Positions 39,501 to 49,078 of a stretch of 64,000 nucleotides of DNA are shown here, in pieces. The stretch is from Alteromonas aestuariivivens. GTDB lineage: Bacteria; Pseudomonadota; Gammaproteobacteria; Enterobacterales; Alteromonadaceae. Within the stretch, counting starts at the first letter, position 1, and each line of letters opens with the position of its first letter. The stretch is from assembly GCF_003367475.1 (NCBI RefSeq), contig NZ_QRHA01000005.1, positions 186,001-250,000 on the forward strand. The letters are read 5' to 3'. The translations under genes were made by a program, and so were the position numbers. The notes below the pieces were generated by a model. That model worked only from the letters and a program-made list of their open reading frames with translations. It made no database searches and had not been told where the DNA came from.

Positions 39501-40053
39501 GGATACGGTTTTCGGTTTCGCGCCGACGCTCCTTGTATTTGGAAATACCCGCAGCTTCTTCAATAAATACCCTCAGTTCCTGAGGCTTGGACTCTATGAG
39601 CCTGGAAATCATGCCCTGTTCAATAATGGCGTAGCTGCGGGGCCCCAGACCGGTACCAAGAAAGAGATCGGTCACGTCCCGGCGACGGCATTTGGCGCCA
39701 TTCAGAAAATAATGGGACTGGGCGTCACGGGTAACCAGACGCTTGACCGACAATTCGTTGTATTTGGCGTATTCACCACCAATGCGTCCGGAGCTATTAT
39801 CAAATACCAGCTCTACACTGCACTGGCCCACAGGTTTACGCGCAGAAGACCCGTTAAAAATAACGTCGGTCATGGCGTCACCGCGCAAATTTTTGGCTGA
39901 GCTTTCCCCCAGCACCCAGCGCACCGCATCAATCACATTGGACTTACCACATCCATTCGGACCAACAATGGCCGTCATTTCTCCGGGAAAAGGAATACTG
40001 GTGGGGTCGACAAACGATTTGAATCCGGCGAGCTTAATCTTCTTCAGGCGCAC
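36586..40053 (-). CDS. smc: Chromosome partition protein SMC
   Basis: 1155 residues. The Walker A ATP-binding loop GPNGCGKSN is at about 32-40, two long coiled coils flank a hinge (about 505-660), and the C-terminal head carries the signature LLSGGEKALTAL and Walker B FCLLDEVDAPLDD. The coiled coils are very rich in Gln and Glu. SMC dimers, with ScpA and ScpB, organise and separate chromosomes. The use of SMC rather than MukB excludes Enterobacterales and close relatives. It is the first gene of smc-zipA-ligA and diverges from cysZ across 228 bases. Confidence 0.98.
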   Translation of the reverse strand: MRLKKIKLAGFKSFVDPTSIPFPGEMTAIVGPNGCGKSNVIDAVRWVLGESSAKNLRGDAMTDVIFNGSSARKPVGQCSVELVFDNSSGRIGGEYAKYNELSVKRLVTRDAQSHYFLNGAKCRRRDVTDLFLGTGLGPRSYAIIEQGMISRLIESKPQELRVFIEEAAGISKYKERRRETENRIRHTQDNLERLEDVRGELGQQLEKLQRQAAAARRYKALKATERQLKADLAAIRWLKHSEQIEKLQHQIQLQQSELEALVARQRGDEAGILGYQQQAEERKAQLDDIQQQLFTISTAITRIEQNQLHSQQRSNQIGRELHELADRRSLLKASLEEANQALQLSLNRLEDMEPRLELLDASYVQAQENRDQAEAEQREFHARTRVYEQKYNELKQQAQTCHSQIQSTMSMQLRTAQRIAELEQEQGELAHGELELQLEKLSQDSELAQLTRQQAEENFSASKARVAEQRTALSEALLKHDEQKERVQTIRSQLHALEQLQKSQSQPQSELEGIRPLWQSLTVAPGWELAVEQVLAGLNEPMLAEKTLLTDLVANWKNLPQGHRIMALEGYSDQKRAGSLAALLDDTLVPAGFNHIHALDSAEEALVRLPRLADHESVVVKSGLWMGRGWVMSGQADREQGALQRAAHIQGLQEQLTVEQALLDELADEVEMCRQTLHGLEQQEEQHQSALQRASNQAEQLQNQLSLVEFQLNQSRGRADKIAQDLDNQRGLLVQEEQQLEIFSEQLEMLEAEILEHETDQADVATEREQLEQKIAHARRTVEQQTAERHQLELSIQQHSNQRDLYRQQVSRNETQLEEYRSRETALEQEKLELAQPLEQQREQLEELLLQREGAEEQRVMAQEALSDLHKLIQEAQQDQQGIQHQIQQRQTAIDSIKLEMEGYRVRANTVLEQLQETGQSLKPILEQLTDDADEKSWQAELDKTLAAIGRLGAVNLAAVEEYDIQAERKAHLDTQHEDLVTALETLQSAIRKIDKETRSRFSDTFERVNEDLKQLFPKVFGGGSAYLALTDDDLLETGVTIMARPPGKKNSTIHLLSGGEKALTALSLVFAIFRLNPAPFCLLDEVDAPLDDANVGRFCALVSEMSRTVQFIYITHNKIAMEMASHLTGVTMAEPGVSRMVAVDVEEAMAFAEP

Positions 40054-40281
40054 AGGGAAACTCCGCCTGCCGATACCTTCGGCGCAGAGAGGGCAGCTCT
40101 ACAATTAGCACTGATGTTGTTTGTAGCGTTCACCGAAATGTTTAGCGCATCTGGATATTATTGTTATGCTTTGACTCTACCAAAACTCACACGCTGTAAC
40201 AATTCAGAATTCAATGACCAGGATCGTAATGGGTACAATCCTAAAAACCCGTTCTGTCAATTAGCGTCATAAAGGAGCCTT

Positions 40282-41043
40282 ATGACTACAGCAACACGTC
40301 ATCCCAGCGGTTTCGGATATTTTGCCTTAGGCTTTACACTTATCAGAACCAAAGGCATTAAGCGATTTGTTTTTATTCCTCTGGCGGTCAACCTGATACT
40401 GTTTGCCACCGCATTCTATTTCCTGTTCGGCCAGATTGAATGGGGTATCACCTACCTGATTGACCTCGTTCCACAATGGCTGGGCTGGCTAAAGTCCGCG
40501 CTGGGTTTCGTGCTCTGGCCACTCGCCATCGTAACCGTTCTGCTAGTGTTCGCACTTGTCTTCGGCACCCTGGCCAACTGGATTGCAGCGCCATTTAACG
40601 GCGTCCTGGCTGAAAAGGTCGAACGTCATCTCACTGGCCGCCCCATGGGCGATGACGGACTTTTCAGTCTGCTTAAGGACATTCCACGTACCCTGAGCCG
40701 GGAATTGTCAAAGTTGCTCTGGTATTTACCCAGGGCAATAGGCTTTTTGCTGATATTCCTGTTTCTTCCGGTTTTCGGTCAGGTTATCTGGTTTTTGTTT
40801 AATGCCTGGATGATGGCGATCCAGTACTGCGATTATCCGTATGACAATCATAAAGTACCTTTTGATGTCATGCGTGCCCATCTGGGCAGGCACAAATCCA
40901 AAGCTTTTGGGTTTGGCATTATGGTTAATATTTTCTCGCTGATCCCAGTGGTGAATTTTATTGTCATGCCCGTAGCCATCTGCGGCGCAACCGCGTTTTG
41001 GGTACGTGAACTGAAACCGGAACTGCTGCCGGATGACATCTGA
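40282..41043 (+). CDS. cysZ: Sulfate transporter CysZ
   Basis: 253 residues with four to six hydrophobic helices. The segments RTKGIKRFVFIPLAVNLILF, APFNGVLAEKVE and a C-terminal FIVMPVAICGATAFWV are characteristic of CysZ. It mediates sulfate uptake across the inner membrane for cysteine synthesis. An AAGGAG ribosome site precedes the ATG. The pairing of cysZ opposite smc-zipA also occurs near zipA in other gammaproteobacteria. Confidence 0.95.
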   Translation: MTTATRHPSGFGYFALGFTLIRTKGIKRFVFIPLAVNLILFATAFYFLFGQIEWGITYLIDLVPQWLGWLKSALGFVLWPLAIVTVLLVFALVFGTLANWIAAPFNGVLAEKVERHLTGRPMGDDGLFSLLKDIPRTLSRELSKLLWYLPRAIGFLLIFLFLPVFGQVIWFLFNAWMMAIQYCDYPYDNHKVPFDVMRAHLGRHKSKAFGFGIMVNIFSLIPVVNFIVMPVAICGATAFWVRELKPELLPDDI

Positions 41044-41140
41044 GGCAACAACAGGCGTTTGAGTCAGATTATTTTCGTGACACATGCGCCATCTTGATTA
41101 ACTATTAAACCAACGACAAAAAGGAAATTTACCTTGCCCA

Positions 41141-43672
41141 ATGCTGTTTGAAAACGGACTCCTGGCGGCACTTTTTATGTCTTCATTGTCAATCAATGCT
41201 TTGGCAGTGGGCATTTTTGTTGTCGTTTCACTCAAGTTTTACCGCACCTATTTTGCTGCGGCAGCCGTTTTTGGATTATTAAGTTGTGGCTATCAATATA
41301 CAACCTGGGCCTATCACAGTAGCGCCTCTGTTGCAGACGCACTGTATTGGGTCAGCCTGCAAACCAGTTTTGCCGTCGCGATAATCCCCTTTTACTTTCT
41401 GACGCTGGCCAGCTGGAGTGACTGGCCCGGAACCCGCAGAATATTTTTCATACTGCTGGGAACTGCGGCGTTGGCCATTCTTACCAACGCCCTGCTACCC
41501 AACACCCTTCGATTTGATTCTGTGGAACAACTTGTCAGCGTTGTCGTCAGCGAACAGTTTGCCTACGCCCATCTGGTAGCCAAACAGTCTGTTGCCGGGT
41601 TGGGGTTGCACCTGTTTGGCCTGTTCATGGTCGCAAGTCTGCTGTTGTGCAATTACCGAATGTATCAGAAAAACAAAATGGCTCTTGCCCTGGCACTGAC
41701 TGTTATCCTGCTCATACAGTTACTGTCTATCGGATGGGCCAGTGCGATTGACGCAGGTTCGGTGGACGGGCTCTATCTGGCAGGTTTTGTATTTACGGCA
41801 CTGAATGTGGTGGTATGCGTCCACGTGGCCTACAGTCTCGGGATTTTCAAGCAGCGCTTTGAGCAACGCTCTGAAGACAAAAAGCAGCTTACCAATGTAA
41901 TAAACCAGCTTGCCAAAGGTTTTCGCTCTGAAGACGAAGACAGTTTTTATTTCGAAATGCTGGCCAGTCTTTATTCTATCAGTAAGGCCGATTTGATTTT
42001 TCTGGCCACGGTTTCTGACGATTCGCCACCGTTGGTGCAGACGCGGGTTGCACTCAGCCAGGGCGTGCCGACCGACAATTTTGAGTACACCATCGACAAT
42101 ACTCCCTGCGAACGGATCCTGGAAGAAGCCTCAACCATATACACCCAGTCAATCCAGCAGGATTTTCCCTCTGCCAATACCTCATTAAGCCAGTTCACTG
42201 CCTATATCGGCACCCCAATAAAACTGGGTGGCAAGGTAACAGGGCTGTTTGTGCTGGCCAGCCGTACCCCGTTACCCTTCAGCAACAAGCTGGTGGAAGC
42301 GCTGGAAATCTTTGCGACCAGAGCCAGTGCAGAGATGCACAGGTTCCAGATTGAGCATCGCCTGCGGGATTTGGCCTATCTGGATTACACCACCCAACTG
42401 CCCAATCAGGCCAAACTGATCGAAACCATACACCAAAGCTACCAGTTTGACGTGCAAAGCCACAGTAACACCATTTTGCTATTGATTGATCTGGACAGGT
42501 TTACCGAAATCAACCGTCAAATCGGGTATGACGCTGGCGAATATGTATTGCAGGAACTGGGCAAGCGTTTTCGTCTTTATGCCAGTGAAAATGTGTTTTT
42601 TGCCCGCAAGGCAGGAGACGAATTCGCGGTGGTGATCCAGTCGAATGATACCCCTCCGGAAGAAACTCTCGACTTGCACTGGGAAGCCATTCGAGCGGTA
42701 GTCAAACACCCCATTTGTTTTAAAGATCGTGAAATCAGGCTGGATTTCAGTGCCGGGGCGGTGATATTCCCCCAACAAACCCACACCAACCTGGATGTGA
42801 TCCGGGGTGCAGAAATCGCACTGCGTCAATCCAAAACCGAAGGTCGGGGCCGGTTGCAGGTCTTCGACCCAACCCTGCTCAAAGCGCTCGACAGCCAGCG
42901 CAAACTTGAGCGAATGTTGCGCACTGCCATCCAGAAAAACCAGCAGCTTTCATTGGTCTACCAACCCAAAGTTGACATTGAGGGCCAATGCAAAGGCGCC
43001 GAAGCCCTTTTGCGCTGGGAGCATCCCAACGACGGCAGCATATCCCCAGAGGAATTTATACCGGTGGCAGAGTCCAGTGGCCTGATTGTGCTGCTGGGTG
43101 AACGAGTGATTGAGGAAGTGTGCAAGCAAATTCGTAACTGGCTGAACCAGGGCTGGCTGGGCGAATGCAAAATTGCTATCAACATTGCCAGCCAACAGCT
43201 GGCGGATGATGAATTCAAGCCAAAACTGCTGGCTACACTAAACCAGTACCAGATTCACCCCAACCAGATTGAACTCGAAGTAACAGAAAGCAGCCTGTTG
43301 CACGACATTCAAGGGACGGTGGCCAAACTCAAGGCGCTTCAGCAGGAAGGATTTACCATAGCGCTGGATGATTTTGGAACCGGGTACTCCTCATTGTCTT
43401 ACTTGCAGGAATTACCGCTGGACGTTTTGAAAATCGACAAGTCATTTGTTGAAAAGCTGACCAACCAGAGTGCCAGCGAACTGATTAGTTCCATCATTGC
43501 CATCGGCCTGAATATGGACCTGCAGGTCGTAGCGGAAGGCACTGAAACCGAAAGCCAGGTTACCGCGCTGGCCAACATGAAATGTTCGCTGTTTCAGGGC
43601 TACCATTTTGGCCGCCCTATGCCCGCCGAGGAATTTGCCAACTGGTACCAACGTACCAACGCCGTTCACTGA
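41141..43672 (+). CDS. Membrane-bound GAF-GGDEF-EAL cyclic-di-GMP signalling protein
   Basis: 843 residues. Seven predicted N-terminal helices (about 10-245) are followed by a GAF-like domain (about 270-400), a GGDEF domain with the variant motif A491-G-D-E-F495 (AGDEF), and an EAL domain beginning around 590. The EAL domain has Glu621 in the EALLRW motif, the metal-site DDFGTGYSSL, the Lys in LKIDKSFV, and the VVAEGTET loop, so c-di-GMP phosphodiesterase activity is expected. AGDEF-type cyclases can be active, so a dual or GTP-regulated role is possible. The input is unknown. The 3' end overlaps the convergent metallopeptidase-like gene by 7 bases. The ribosome site (AAGGAAA) is 13 bases from the ATG. 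Confidence 0.9.
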   Translation: MLFENGLLAALFMSSLSINALAVGIFVVVSLKFYRTYFAAAAVFGLLSCGYQYTTWAYHSSASVADALYWVSLQTSFAVAIIPFYFLTLASWSDWPGTRRIFFILLGTAALAILTNALLPNTLRFDSVEQLVSVVVSEQFAYAHLVAKQSVAGLGLHLFGLFMVASLLLCNYRMYQKNKMALALALTVILLIQLLSIGWASAIDAGSVDGLYLAGFVFTALNVVVCVHVAYSLGIFKQRFEQRSEDKKQLTNVINQLAKGFRSEDEDSFYFEMLASLYSISKADLIFLATVSDDSPPLVQTRVALSQGVPTDNFEYTIDNTPCERILEEASTIYTQSIQQDFPSANTSLSQFTAYIGTPIKLGGKVTGLFVLASRTPLPFSNKLVEALEIFATRASAEMHRFQIEHRLRDLAYLDYTTQLPNQAKLIETIHQSYQFDVQSHSNTILLLIDLDRFTEINRQIGYDAGEYVLQELGKRFRLYASENVFFARKAGDEFAVVIQSNDTPPEETLDLHWEAIRAVVKHPICFKDREIRLDFSAGAVIFPQQTHTNLDVIRGAEIALRQSKTEGRGRLQVFDPTLLKALDSQRKLERMLRTAIQKNQQLSLVYQPKVDIEGQCKGAEALLRWEHPNDGSISPEEFIPVAESSGLIVLLGERVIEEVCKQIRNWLNQGWLGECKIAINIASQQLADDEFKPKLLATLNQYQIHPNQIELEVTESSLLHDIQGTVAKLKALQQEGFTIALDDFGTGYSSLSYLQELPLDVLKIDKSFVEKLTNQSASELISSIIAIGLNMDLQVVAEGTETESQVTALANMKCSLFQGYHFGRPMPAEEFANWYQRTNAVH

Positions 43673-45135
43673 ACAGACGAACCCTGCCCGTCTGCCAGCG
43701 CTTCAAGGCCCCCGGCCCGATACTTCTCAAAGATATCCAGCCAAACCCCCGCCTCCGCAGTCTGAGACTGCTTGTGAAAGGCCTGAAACAAATTCATGTA
43801 GATCGGCGTATGGGTTGATGGTTCAACCAAACGCTGTCGCCACAGCTTCAGGTAAACAGGCGGAATTTCACCGCTGTCATGATGTTCCAAAAACGTGATT
43901 CCGCTGCTTGGCTTGTAGGCCTGTATCGCAGCGTTGTCACAGGACTTCGCTGGGTGTATTTCCACGCCAGGTTGCAATTCCTGCCAGTTTTGCGCCGTTT
44001 CCTGCGGTTCAAGCCCTGCTGGGCCTTCGAACACCAGATTCGGAGCATCGCGGCGCTCACAATAACGAGCCGCCAGACGCTGACTCAATGGATATTCATC
44101 GACAAAACCGGAGAAATGCGCGAGTTCATGCACCAGTACCGAATAGGTATCGGTTATGTCCAGATACATCACACCGTTCTCTATGTTGGCTTTACCCTGA
44201 TCCAACACCACTATTGCGTGGGTAAACTCACGCTGCGACACCGCAGCTGCCAGCGGCCTGACATCGCAGCCCAGCCGGCCCGAACCTAACCAGCTCGCCG
44301 AACAGTTAAGTGCATCAGACTTCAGCCAAACCGGAGCTTGTGCACACAACGGCAAATTTGCCAGCCTTGGGTCATTTATAAGTTCCTGATACAGGCTGTG
44401 AGCCCGTTCAATGGCCGACAGCGAGGTGGCAAAGAACTGCAGACGCTGCTGACACTGCGCCGCAGACGGCCACTTAACTGCAGACAATGCGGACAATCTT
44501 TGTATCGGATAACGATCGAACATGCGGGAAAACCTGGTGGCCAGTTCATGCCCCTGCTGCGCAGCCTGCTCAATATACTGACGGCCGCTTTTGGTGTCGC
44601 CCTGTTCCCACAGCATCCGCCCAAGCTGGAAGGTGCTCTGAGTATAGACGGTAGCGGTTTTTTCCAGCCAGGGCCGGGCCAGATCGGGTTTCTGATGCAA
44701 GATGTACCAGTCTGCCAGCGCCGCTTGGGCAGGCAGGTACCCCTGGCGTGCGGAACGCAGTAACCACGTTTCCCGTTTGGCAGGATCGTCAGTAGACAGG
44801 GCAAACTCCAGTTGGGCTTCCGGTACGTTACCCTTTGCCGCCAGCCGCATCAGACGCTCCGTGGTTTCATCGTCTCCCACCAGTTGATAGAGCTGCCAGG
44901 CGGCATCTGCATTGCCAAGCGAAACCAGCCTTTCCAGCCAGTATTGCTGCCCCTGTGCTACAGCAAGCTCAACCAGTCTGCTCTGCGCCAGTTCGCTGCC
45001 CTGCTGGGATGCCTGCCACAACAGACTCTGGGGAAACTTTGCCGATGTTGCATTGCGCACCAACTGTGCGGTGTCCCTGGCCAAATCGCCTGCCAGCAGC
45101 AACATCGCCAGCAGCGCTAAAACGAGTCCACGCAT
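43666..45135 (-). CDS. Exported Sel1-like repeat protein with HExxHxxGxxDEY zinc metallopeptidase motif
   Basis: 489 residues. A signal peptide (MRGLVLALLAMLLLAG) is followed by Sel1/TPR-like helical repeats (about 35-200) with recurrent A-x-W-x-L and A-A-x-x-G phrases. The C-terminal part contains His336-Glu337-Leu-Ala-His340, then Gly343 and DEY from 346, inside a stretch preceded by a beta-strand-like TYSVLV. The pattern HExxHxxGxxDEY recalls M64/metzincin-like peptidases, so a periplasmic protease with a protein-binding repeat arm is plausible. I do not recognise the family as a whole. It lies 12 bases after nlpI and is probably cotranscribed. Confidence 0.65.
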   Translation of the reverse strand: MRGLVLALLAMLLLAGDLARDTAQLVRNATSAKFPQSLLWQASQQGSELAQSRLVELAVAQGQQYWLERLVSLGNADAAWQLYQLVGDDETTERLMRLAAKGNVPEAQLEFALSTDDPAKRETWLLRSARQGYLPAQAALADWYILHQKPDLARPWLEKTATVYTQSTFQLGRMLWEQGDTKSGRQYIEQAAQQGHELATRFSRMFDRYPIQRLSALSAVKWPSAAQCQQRLQFFATSLSAIERAHSLYQELINDPRLANLPLCAQAPVWLKSDALNCSASWLGSGRLGCDVRPLAAAVSQREFTHAIVVLDQGKANIENGVMYLDITDTYSVLVHELAHFSGFVDEYPLSQRLAARYCERRDAPNLVFEGPAGLEPQETAQNWQELQPGVEIHPAKSCDNAAIQAYKPSSGITFLEHHDSGEIPPVYLKLWRQRLVEPSTHTPIYMNLFQAFHKQSQTAEAGVWLDIFEKYRAGGLEALADGQGSSVQ

Positions 45136-45147
45136 AAAAATTCAGTA

Positions 45148-46038
45148 TCAGTTGGGATCTTCGACAGAATCGCGAAGTCGATTGAGTTCGAGTCGTGCAT
45201 AACGGTGCTCGACATAATCATAGACGTTGGTGCTCAGCGCCAGTTTGAAATAATTGGATGCCACTCCGCGCTGGCCCTTGGCACTGTGATATTTCCCAAG
45301 ATAGAAATAGGCCTCACACAAACGATCGGTAAGCTGCTTCTGGCTGCTCACCCCATCTATCAGGGAATTAAGCAGTTCCCGTTCGCTGACCTGTTCCAGA
45401 AACAAGTCCACCAGCCGGGTGGCCCAATGCCTGTCTTCTAGCTGTAACCGGGCACTGGAGAGATACTGCTGAGCCTTGACAGGATCGATATCATAGTGGG
45501 CAAAATATGCCCATAACGCCCGAAATGGGTCCCGCCTATCTTTGGTCTGAAAGGTGACTAAATCTTCGACCGCCAAATCCGCCCTGCCACCATAATACAG
45601 GGCGATACCCCGATTTAAAAAAGCGAAGTCGTAGGTGGGATCAATATCCAGCGTTGAATCAAAGGCTTCATAAGCCTGGATAAAATCCATCTGCTGGATG
45701 TAATGTATACCCATGGAATTATACGCTTCCGCCATATCGGGCTTTAACGCCAGTGCCTGACTGTAATCGTATTGTGCCAGCCCGGACAGCCCCACACTGT
45801 CATAGAGCATGCCTCGTTGATAATACAACTCAGCACGGTCTTTCTCTGCAATCTGGGTACTGGCCAGTATTTGGTTGTACCGGGCGATGGCCATTTGCGA
45901 GCGAGGGTTTACCGGAGCAGGTTCGGCAAGCAACAGATTGCCCATTTCTTCGCGCCCTGTGGGTTCGGGCGTTTGAGCGCAGCCGAATAAGATTACGGGC
46001 AGAAAGGAAACAAGCCAGAGACAAACGAGATTCCGCAT
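45148..46038 (-). CDS. nlpI: TPR lipoprotein NlpI
   Basis: 296 residues from the ATG at 46038. A longer in-frame start adds 16 basic residues before a proper lipoprotein signal (LVCLWLVSFLPVILFGC) and is rejected. TPR repeats include AELYYQRGMLYDSVG, ALALKPDMAEAYNSMG and DIDPTYDFAFLNRG. In E. coli NlpI is an outer-membrane adaptor that brings the protease Prc to the peptidoglycan hydrolase MepS. Length matches (294 in E. coli). Proximity to pnp is conserved. The neighbouring gene encodes a putative protease, which makes the NlpI-protease theme worth noting. Confidence 0.9.
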   Translation of the reverse strand: MRNLVCLWLVSFLPVILFGCAQTPEPTGREEMGNLLLAEPAPVNPRSQMAIARYNQILASTQIAEKDRAELYYQRGMLYDSVGLSGLAQYDYSQALALKPDMAEAYNSMGIHYIQQMDFIQAYEAFDSTLDIDPTYDFAFLNRGIALYYGGRADLAVEDLVTFQTKDRRDPFRALWAYFAHYDIDPVKAQQYLSSARLQLEDRHWATRLVDLFLEQVSERELLNSLIDGVSSQKQLTDRLCEAYFYLGKYHSAKGQRGVASNYFKLALSTNVYDYVEHRYARLELNRLRDSVEDPN

Positions 46039-46290
46039 GATTATATAAAATCGCTTCCTACTAGATGGTGCCGCTGCCCGTCGCAAACAATGAACGGTGC
46101 CCCGCCGATGGACCTGGGTACAGAATACACAAACATCTTAAACACAATGAAGAATGGGCTGCAGCCTGATAGCCGCAACCATCTCGCATTTACCTCAAAA
46201 TGTAAAGCATATCTCAGTAAAATTCAGGCAGATGGCGTATTACATCTGTGCCATCTTTAACAGCTGCGTTCGGGTTAACTGTAACGCCTG

Positions 46291-46584
46291 TCAACCACGG
46301 TTACGCGCTGCGAGCTTGTCGAGCTGTTCCTGGCTGGCAGGAAGCTGGTGCTTTGATTTCCATTCACTGTATGGCATGCCGTAAATACGCTCCCTGGCAT
46401 CTTCATAGTCCACTTCATTACCACGCTCTGCGGCTTCTGCAGAATACCACTTGGCCAGACAGTTGCGGCAAAAATCCGCCAGGATCATCAAGTCTATGTT
46501 CTGCACCTCTTTGTGGGCATCCAGGTGCGCCAGCAGACGACGAAATACGGCCGCTTCTATTTCTGTTTGTGTTTGTTTGTCCAT
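46291..46584 (-). CDS. DUF1244 family small cysteine-containing protein
   Basis: 97 residues from the ATG at 46584. The in-frame frame extends further upstream, but that extension lies in the pnp terminator, so the start at 46584 or 46590 must be used. ADFCRNCLAKWY carries the CxxC pair, and the DARERIYGMPYSEWK segment is the hallmark of DUF1244. The function is unknown. It sits between pnp and nlpI on the same strand. Confidence 0.85.
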   Translation of the reverse strand: MDKQTQTEIEAAVFRRLLAHLDAHKEVQNIDLMILADFCRNCLAKWYSAEAAERGNEVDYEDARERIYGMPYSEWKSKHQLPASQEQLDKLAARNRG

Positions 46585-46598
46585 AACCATTCTCATCA

Positions 46599-46624
46599 TT
46601 AAAAAAGGGAGCAAAAGCTCCCTT
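46599..46624 (-). terminator. Rho-independent terminator of pnp
   Basis: On the minus strand AAGGGAGC TTTT GCTCCCTT is a perfect 8-bp stem with a TTTT loop, running into six T. It is 57 bases after the pnp stop and overlaps the 5' extension of the next frame, which fixes that gene's start downstream of it. Confidence 0.85.
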
Positions 46625-46680
46625 AATGGTGTTCATTAAGCCAGCTGGAACAAACCTCCAGTGCTGGCCTGCCAGTGTGT

Positions 46681-48792
46681 TTACTGGTCGTTGGATTCAG
46701 GAGCCGCCGGCTTTTCCAACAGTTCCTTGATGCTCAGACGTACACGGTTCTGGCGATCAATTTCCATCACTTTTACGTCAACCATCTGGCCTTCAGACAG
46801 GTAGTCCGCAACTTTGTTCACGCGCTCGTGAGCGATTTGTGAAATGTGCACCAAACCTTCTTTGCCCGGCAGCACTTCGACAAACGCACCAAAGTCAACG
46901 ATACGGGTTACCTTACCGTGGTAAGTTTTGCCCACTTCGATTTCTGCAGTCACCTGCTCGATCATGCTGATAGCGATTTCCGCTTTTGCACGCTCGGTGG
47001 CGAAAATTTTGATGGTGCCGTCGTCTTCAATTTCAATGTTGGTGTCAGACGCTTCGGTGATCTGGCGAATCATGGCGCCACCTTTACCGATAACATCGCG
47101 GATCTTGTCCTGGTCAATTTTCAGGGTGTAGATGCGCGGAGCAAATTCACTCAGTTCATCACGGTGACCGGCAATGGCTTCATCCATCACACCCAGAATG
47201 TGCAAGCGGGCTTCTTTAGCCTGCTTAAGCGCGATCTGCATGATTTCTTTGGTGATGCCTTCAATCTTGATGTCCATTTGCAGCGCAGTGATACCGTTGG
47301 TGGTACCAGCCACTTTAAAGTCCATGTCACCCAGGTGATCTTCGTCACCCAGAATGTCAGACAGAACCACAAATTTGTCGTCACTTTTCACCAGACCCAT
47401 GGCAATACCGGCAACAGACGCTTTAATAGGTACACCCGCATCCATCAGAGCCAGAGAGGTACCACAAACAGATGCCATGGAGGAAGAACCGTTAGACTCG
47501 GTGATTTCAGAAACCACACGTACCACGTACGGGAATTCTGCTTCACTTGGCATAACCGCCTGAATACCACGTTTAGCCAAACGTCCGTGACCAATTTCAC
47601 GGCGCTTGGGCGAACCAATCATACCGGTTTCACCCACACAGTATGGAGGGAAGTTGTAGTGCAGCATAAAACGGCTGTCACGCTTGCCCTGCAGTTCGTC
47701 AATCATCTGGGCGTCACGCTCGGTACCCAGAGTAGCAGCAACCAGCGCCTGGGTTTCACCACGGGTGAACAGCGCAGAACCGTGAGTACGAGGCAAGATA
47801 CCGGTCGCAACGTTCAGCGCACGGATCATGGCAGGGTCACGGCCATCAATACGTGGAGCGCCAGACAGGATGCGTGAACGTACTACGTCACTCTCCAGGT
47901 CGTGAAGCAGGTCCAGAACTTCCTTCTCGCTCAGGCTTTCATCTGCCGCGAGAATTTCAGCAGCCGCTTTTTGAGTTACGGCAGTGACGGCGTCTTTGCG
48001 CACCAGCTTGTCAGAGATCTGATAGGCTTCAACCATGCCGCTTTCTGCCAGCGCTTTGATTTTGTCTTTCAGCTCGGTGTTTTCGGCTTTTGGCGCCCAA
48101 TCCCATTTTTCGGTGCCAACCATACCGGCAAAGGTATTTACCGCACTCACCACGGTTTGCATTTGCTCATGGCCAAACATAACCGCACCCAGCATCACGT
48201 CTTCAGACAGGATGTTAGCTTCAGATTCCACCATCAGCACTGCACTTTCGGTACCGGCTACAACCAGGTCCAGATCACTGCTTTCCTGTTCGGAACTGCG
48301 GGTATTCAGCAGGTATTCGCCGTTGGCGTAACCCACTCGGGCTGCACCAATAGGGCCATTGAAAGGGATACCTGAAATGGCCAGCGCCGCTGAAGTACCA
48401 ATCATGGAAATGATATCGGTCGGAATTTCCGGGTTGGCCGACATGACGGTGACGACAACCTGAACTTCGTTCTTGAACCCTTCAGGGAACAGAGGGCGAA
48501 TTGGGCGGTCAATCAATCGGGCGATCAGGGTTTCACCTTCTGAGGGGCGACCTTCACGCTTGAAGAAACCGCCGGGGATTTTACCGGCGGCGTAAGATTT
48601 TTCCTGATAATTTACTGTCAGCGGAAAGAAGTCCTGATCATCTTTGGCTTCTTTCTTACCCACCACAGTAACCAGCACGGCGGTATCGTCCATGCTCGCC
48701 ATAACTGCAGCGGTCGCCTGACGGGCGATAACGCCTGTCTCCAGAGTAACAGTATGCTGACCATACTGAAAAGAATGTGTAATAGGAGTCAC
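46681..48792 (-). CDS. pnp: Polyribonucleotide nucleotidyltransferase (PNPase)
   Basis: 703 residues. PNPase degrades RNA 3' to 5' by phosphorolysis and is a core part of the RNA degradosome. Two RNase PH-like domains are seen (first about 10-220; second about 320-540, starting [13 protein letters not shown]), then a KH domain ([17 protein letters not shown]) and a terminal S1 domain ([27 protein letters not shown]). The usual upstream partner rpsO is missing: only 286 bases separate the start from a divergent gene. The gene is otherwise intact. Confidence 0.98.
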   Translation of the reverse strand: MTPITHSFQYGQHTVTLETGVIARQATAAVMASMDDTAVLVTVVGKKEAKDDQDFFPLTVNYQEKSYAAGKIPGGFFKREGRPSEGETLIARLIDRPIRPLFPEGFKNEVQVVVTVMSANPEIPTDIISMIGTSAALAISGIPFNGPIGAARVGYANGEYLLNTRSSEQESSDLDLVVAGTESAVLMVESEANILSEDVMLGAVMFGHEQMQTVVSAVNTFAGMVGTEKWDWAPKAENTELKDKIKALAESGMVEAYQISDKLVRKDAVTAVTQKAAAEILAADESLSEKEVLDLLHDLESDVVRSRILSGAPRIDGRDPAMIRALNVATGILPRTHGSALFTRGETQALVAATLGTERDAQMIDELQGKRDSRFMLHYNFPPYCVGETGMIGSPKRREIGHGRLAKRGIQAVMPSEAEFPYVVRVVSEITESNGSSSMASVCGTSLALMDAGVPIKASVAGIAMGLVKSDDKFVVLSDILGDEDHLGDMDFKVAGTTNGITALQMDIKIEGITKEIMQIALKQAKEARLHILGVMDEAIAGHRDELSEFAPRIYTLKIDQDKIRDVIGKGGAMIRQITEASDTNIEIEDDGTIKIFATERAKAEIAISMIEQVTAEIEVGKTYHGKVTRIVDFGAFVEVLPGKEGLVHISQIAHERVNKVADYLSEGQMVDVKVMEIDRQNRVRLSIKELLEKPAAPESNDQ

Positions 48793-49078
48793 TATTTGTC
48801 CTTTAAATTTCTATCTGTATATTTTCGCTTTTCAACGCGGCGCATAGTATAGCTATGAATATCCGCCAATACCATGACCAAATGACACAATCACCGAAAC
48901 CTGCGATATACAGCCCGTACAAAAGAAATCGGTGGCTTACCCTCGCCTGCGCGGAACCGGGTTTTAGCGCAGTGCCACAACACTTTGCGGCGCACAATAG
49001 CGAATAACGGTTAATTCTTCATCAATTCGCAGTGAAAAACAGGTATGCTTGTCAGCATCCGTCAAAGCGGGGCAGACA

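Noticed and set aside
48803-48997. 64-codon frame upstream of pnp, tested as rpsO
   Set aside because: The translation (Cys-rich then hydrophobic) has no similarity to ribosomal protein S15 and the gap is too short for it.
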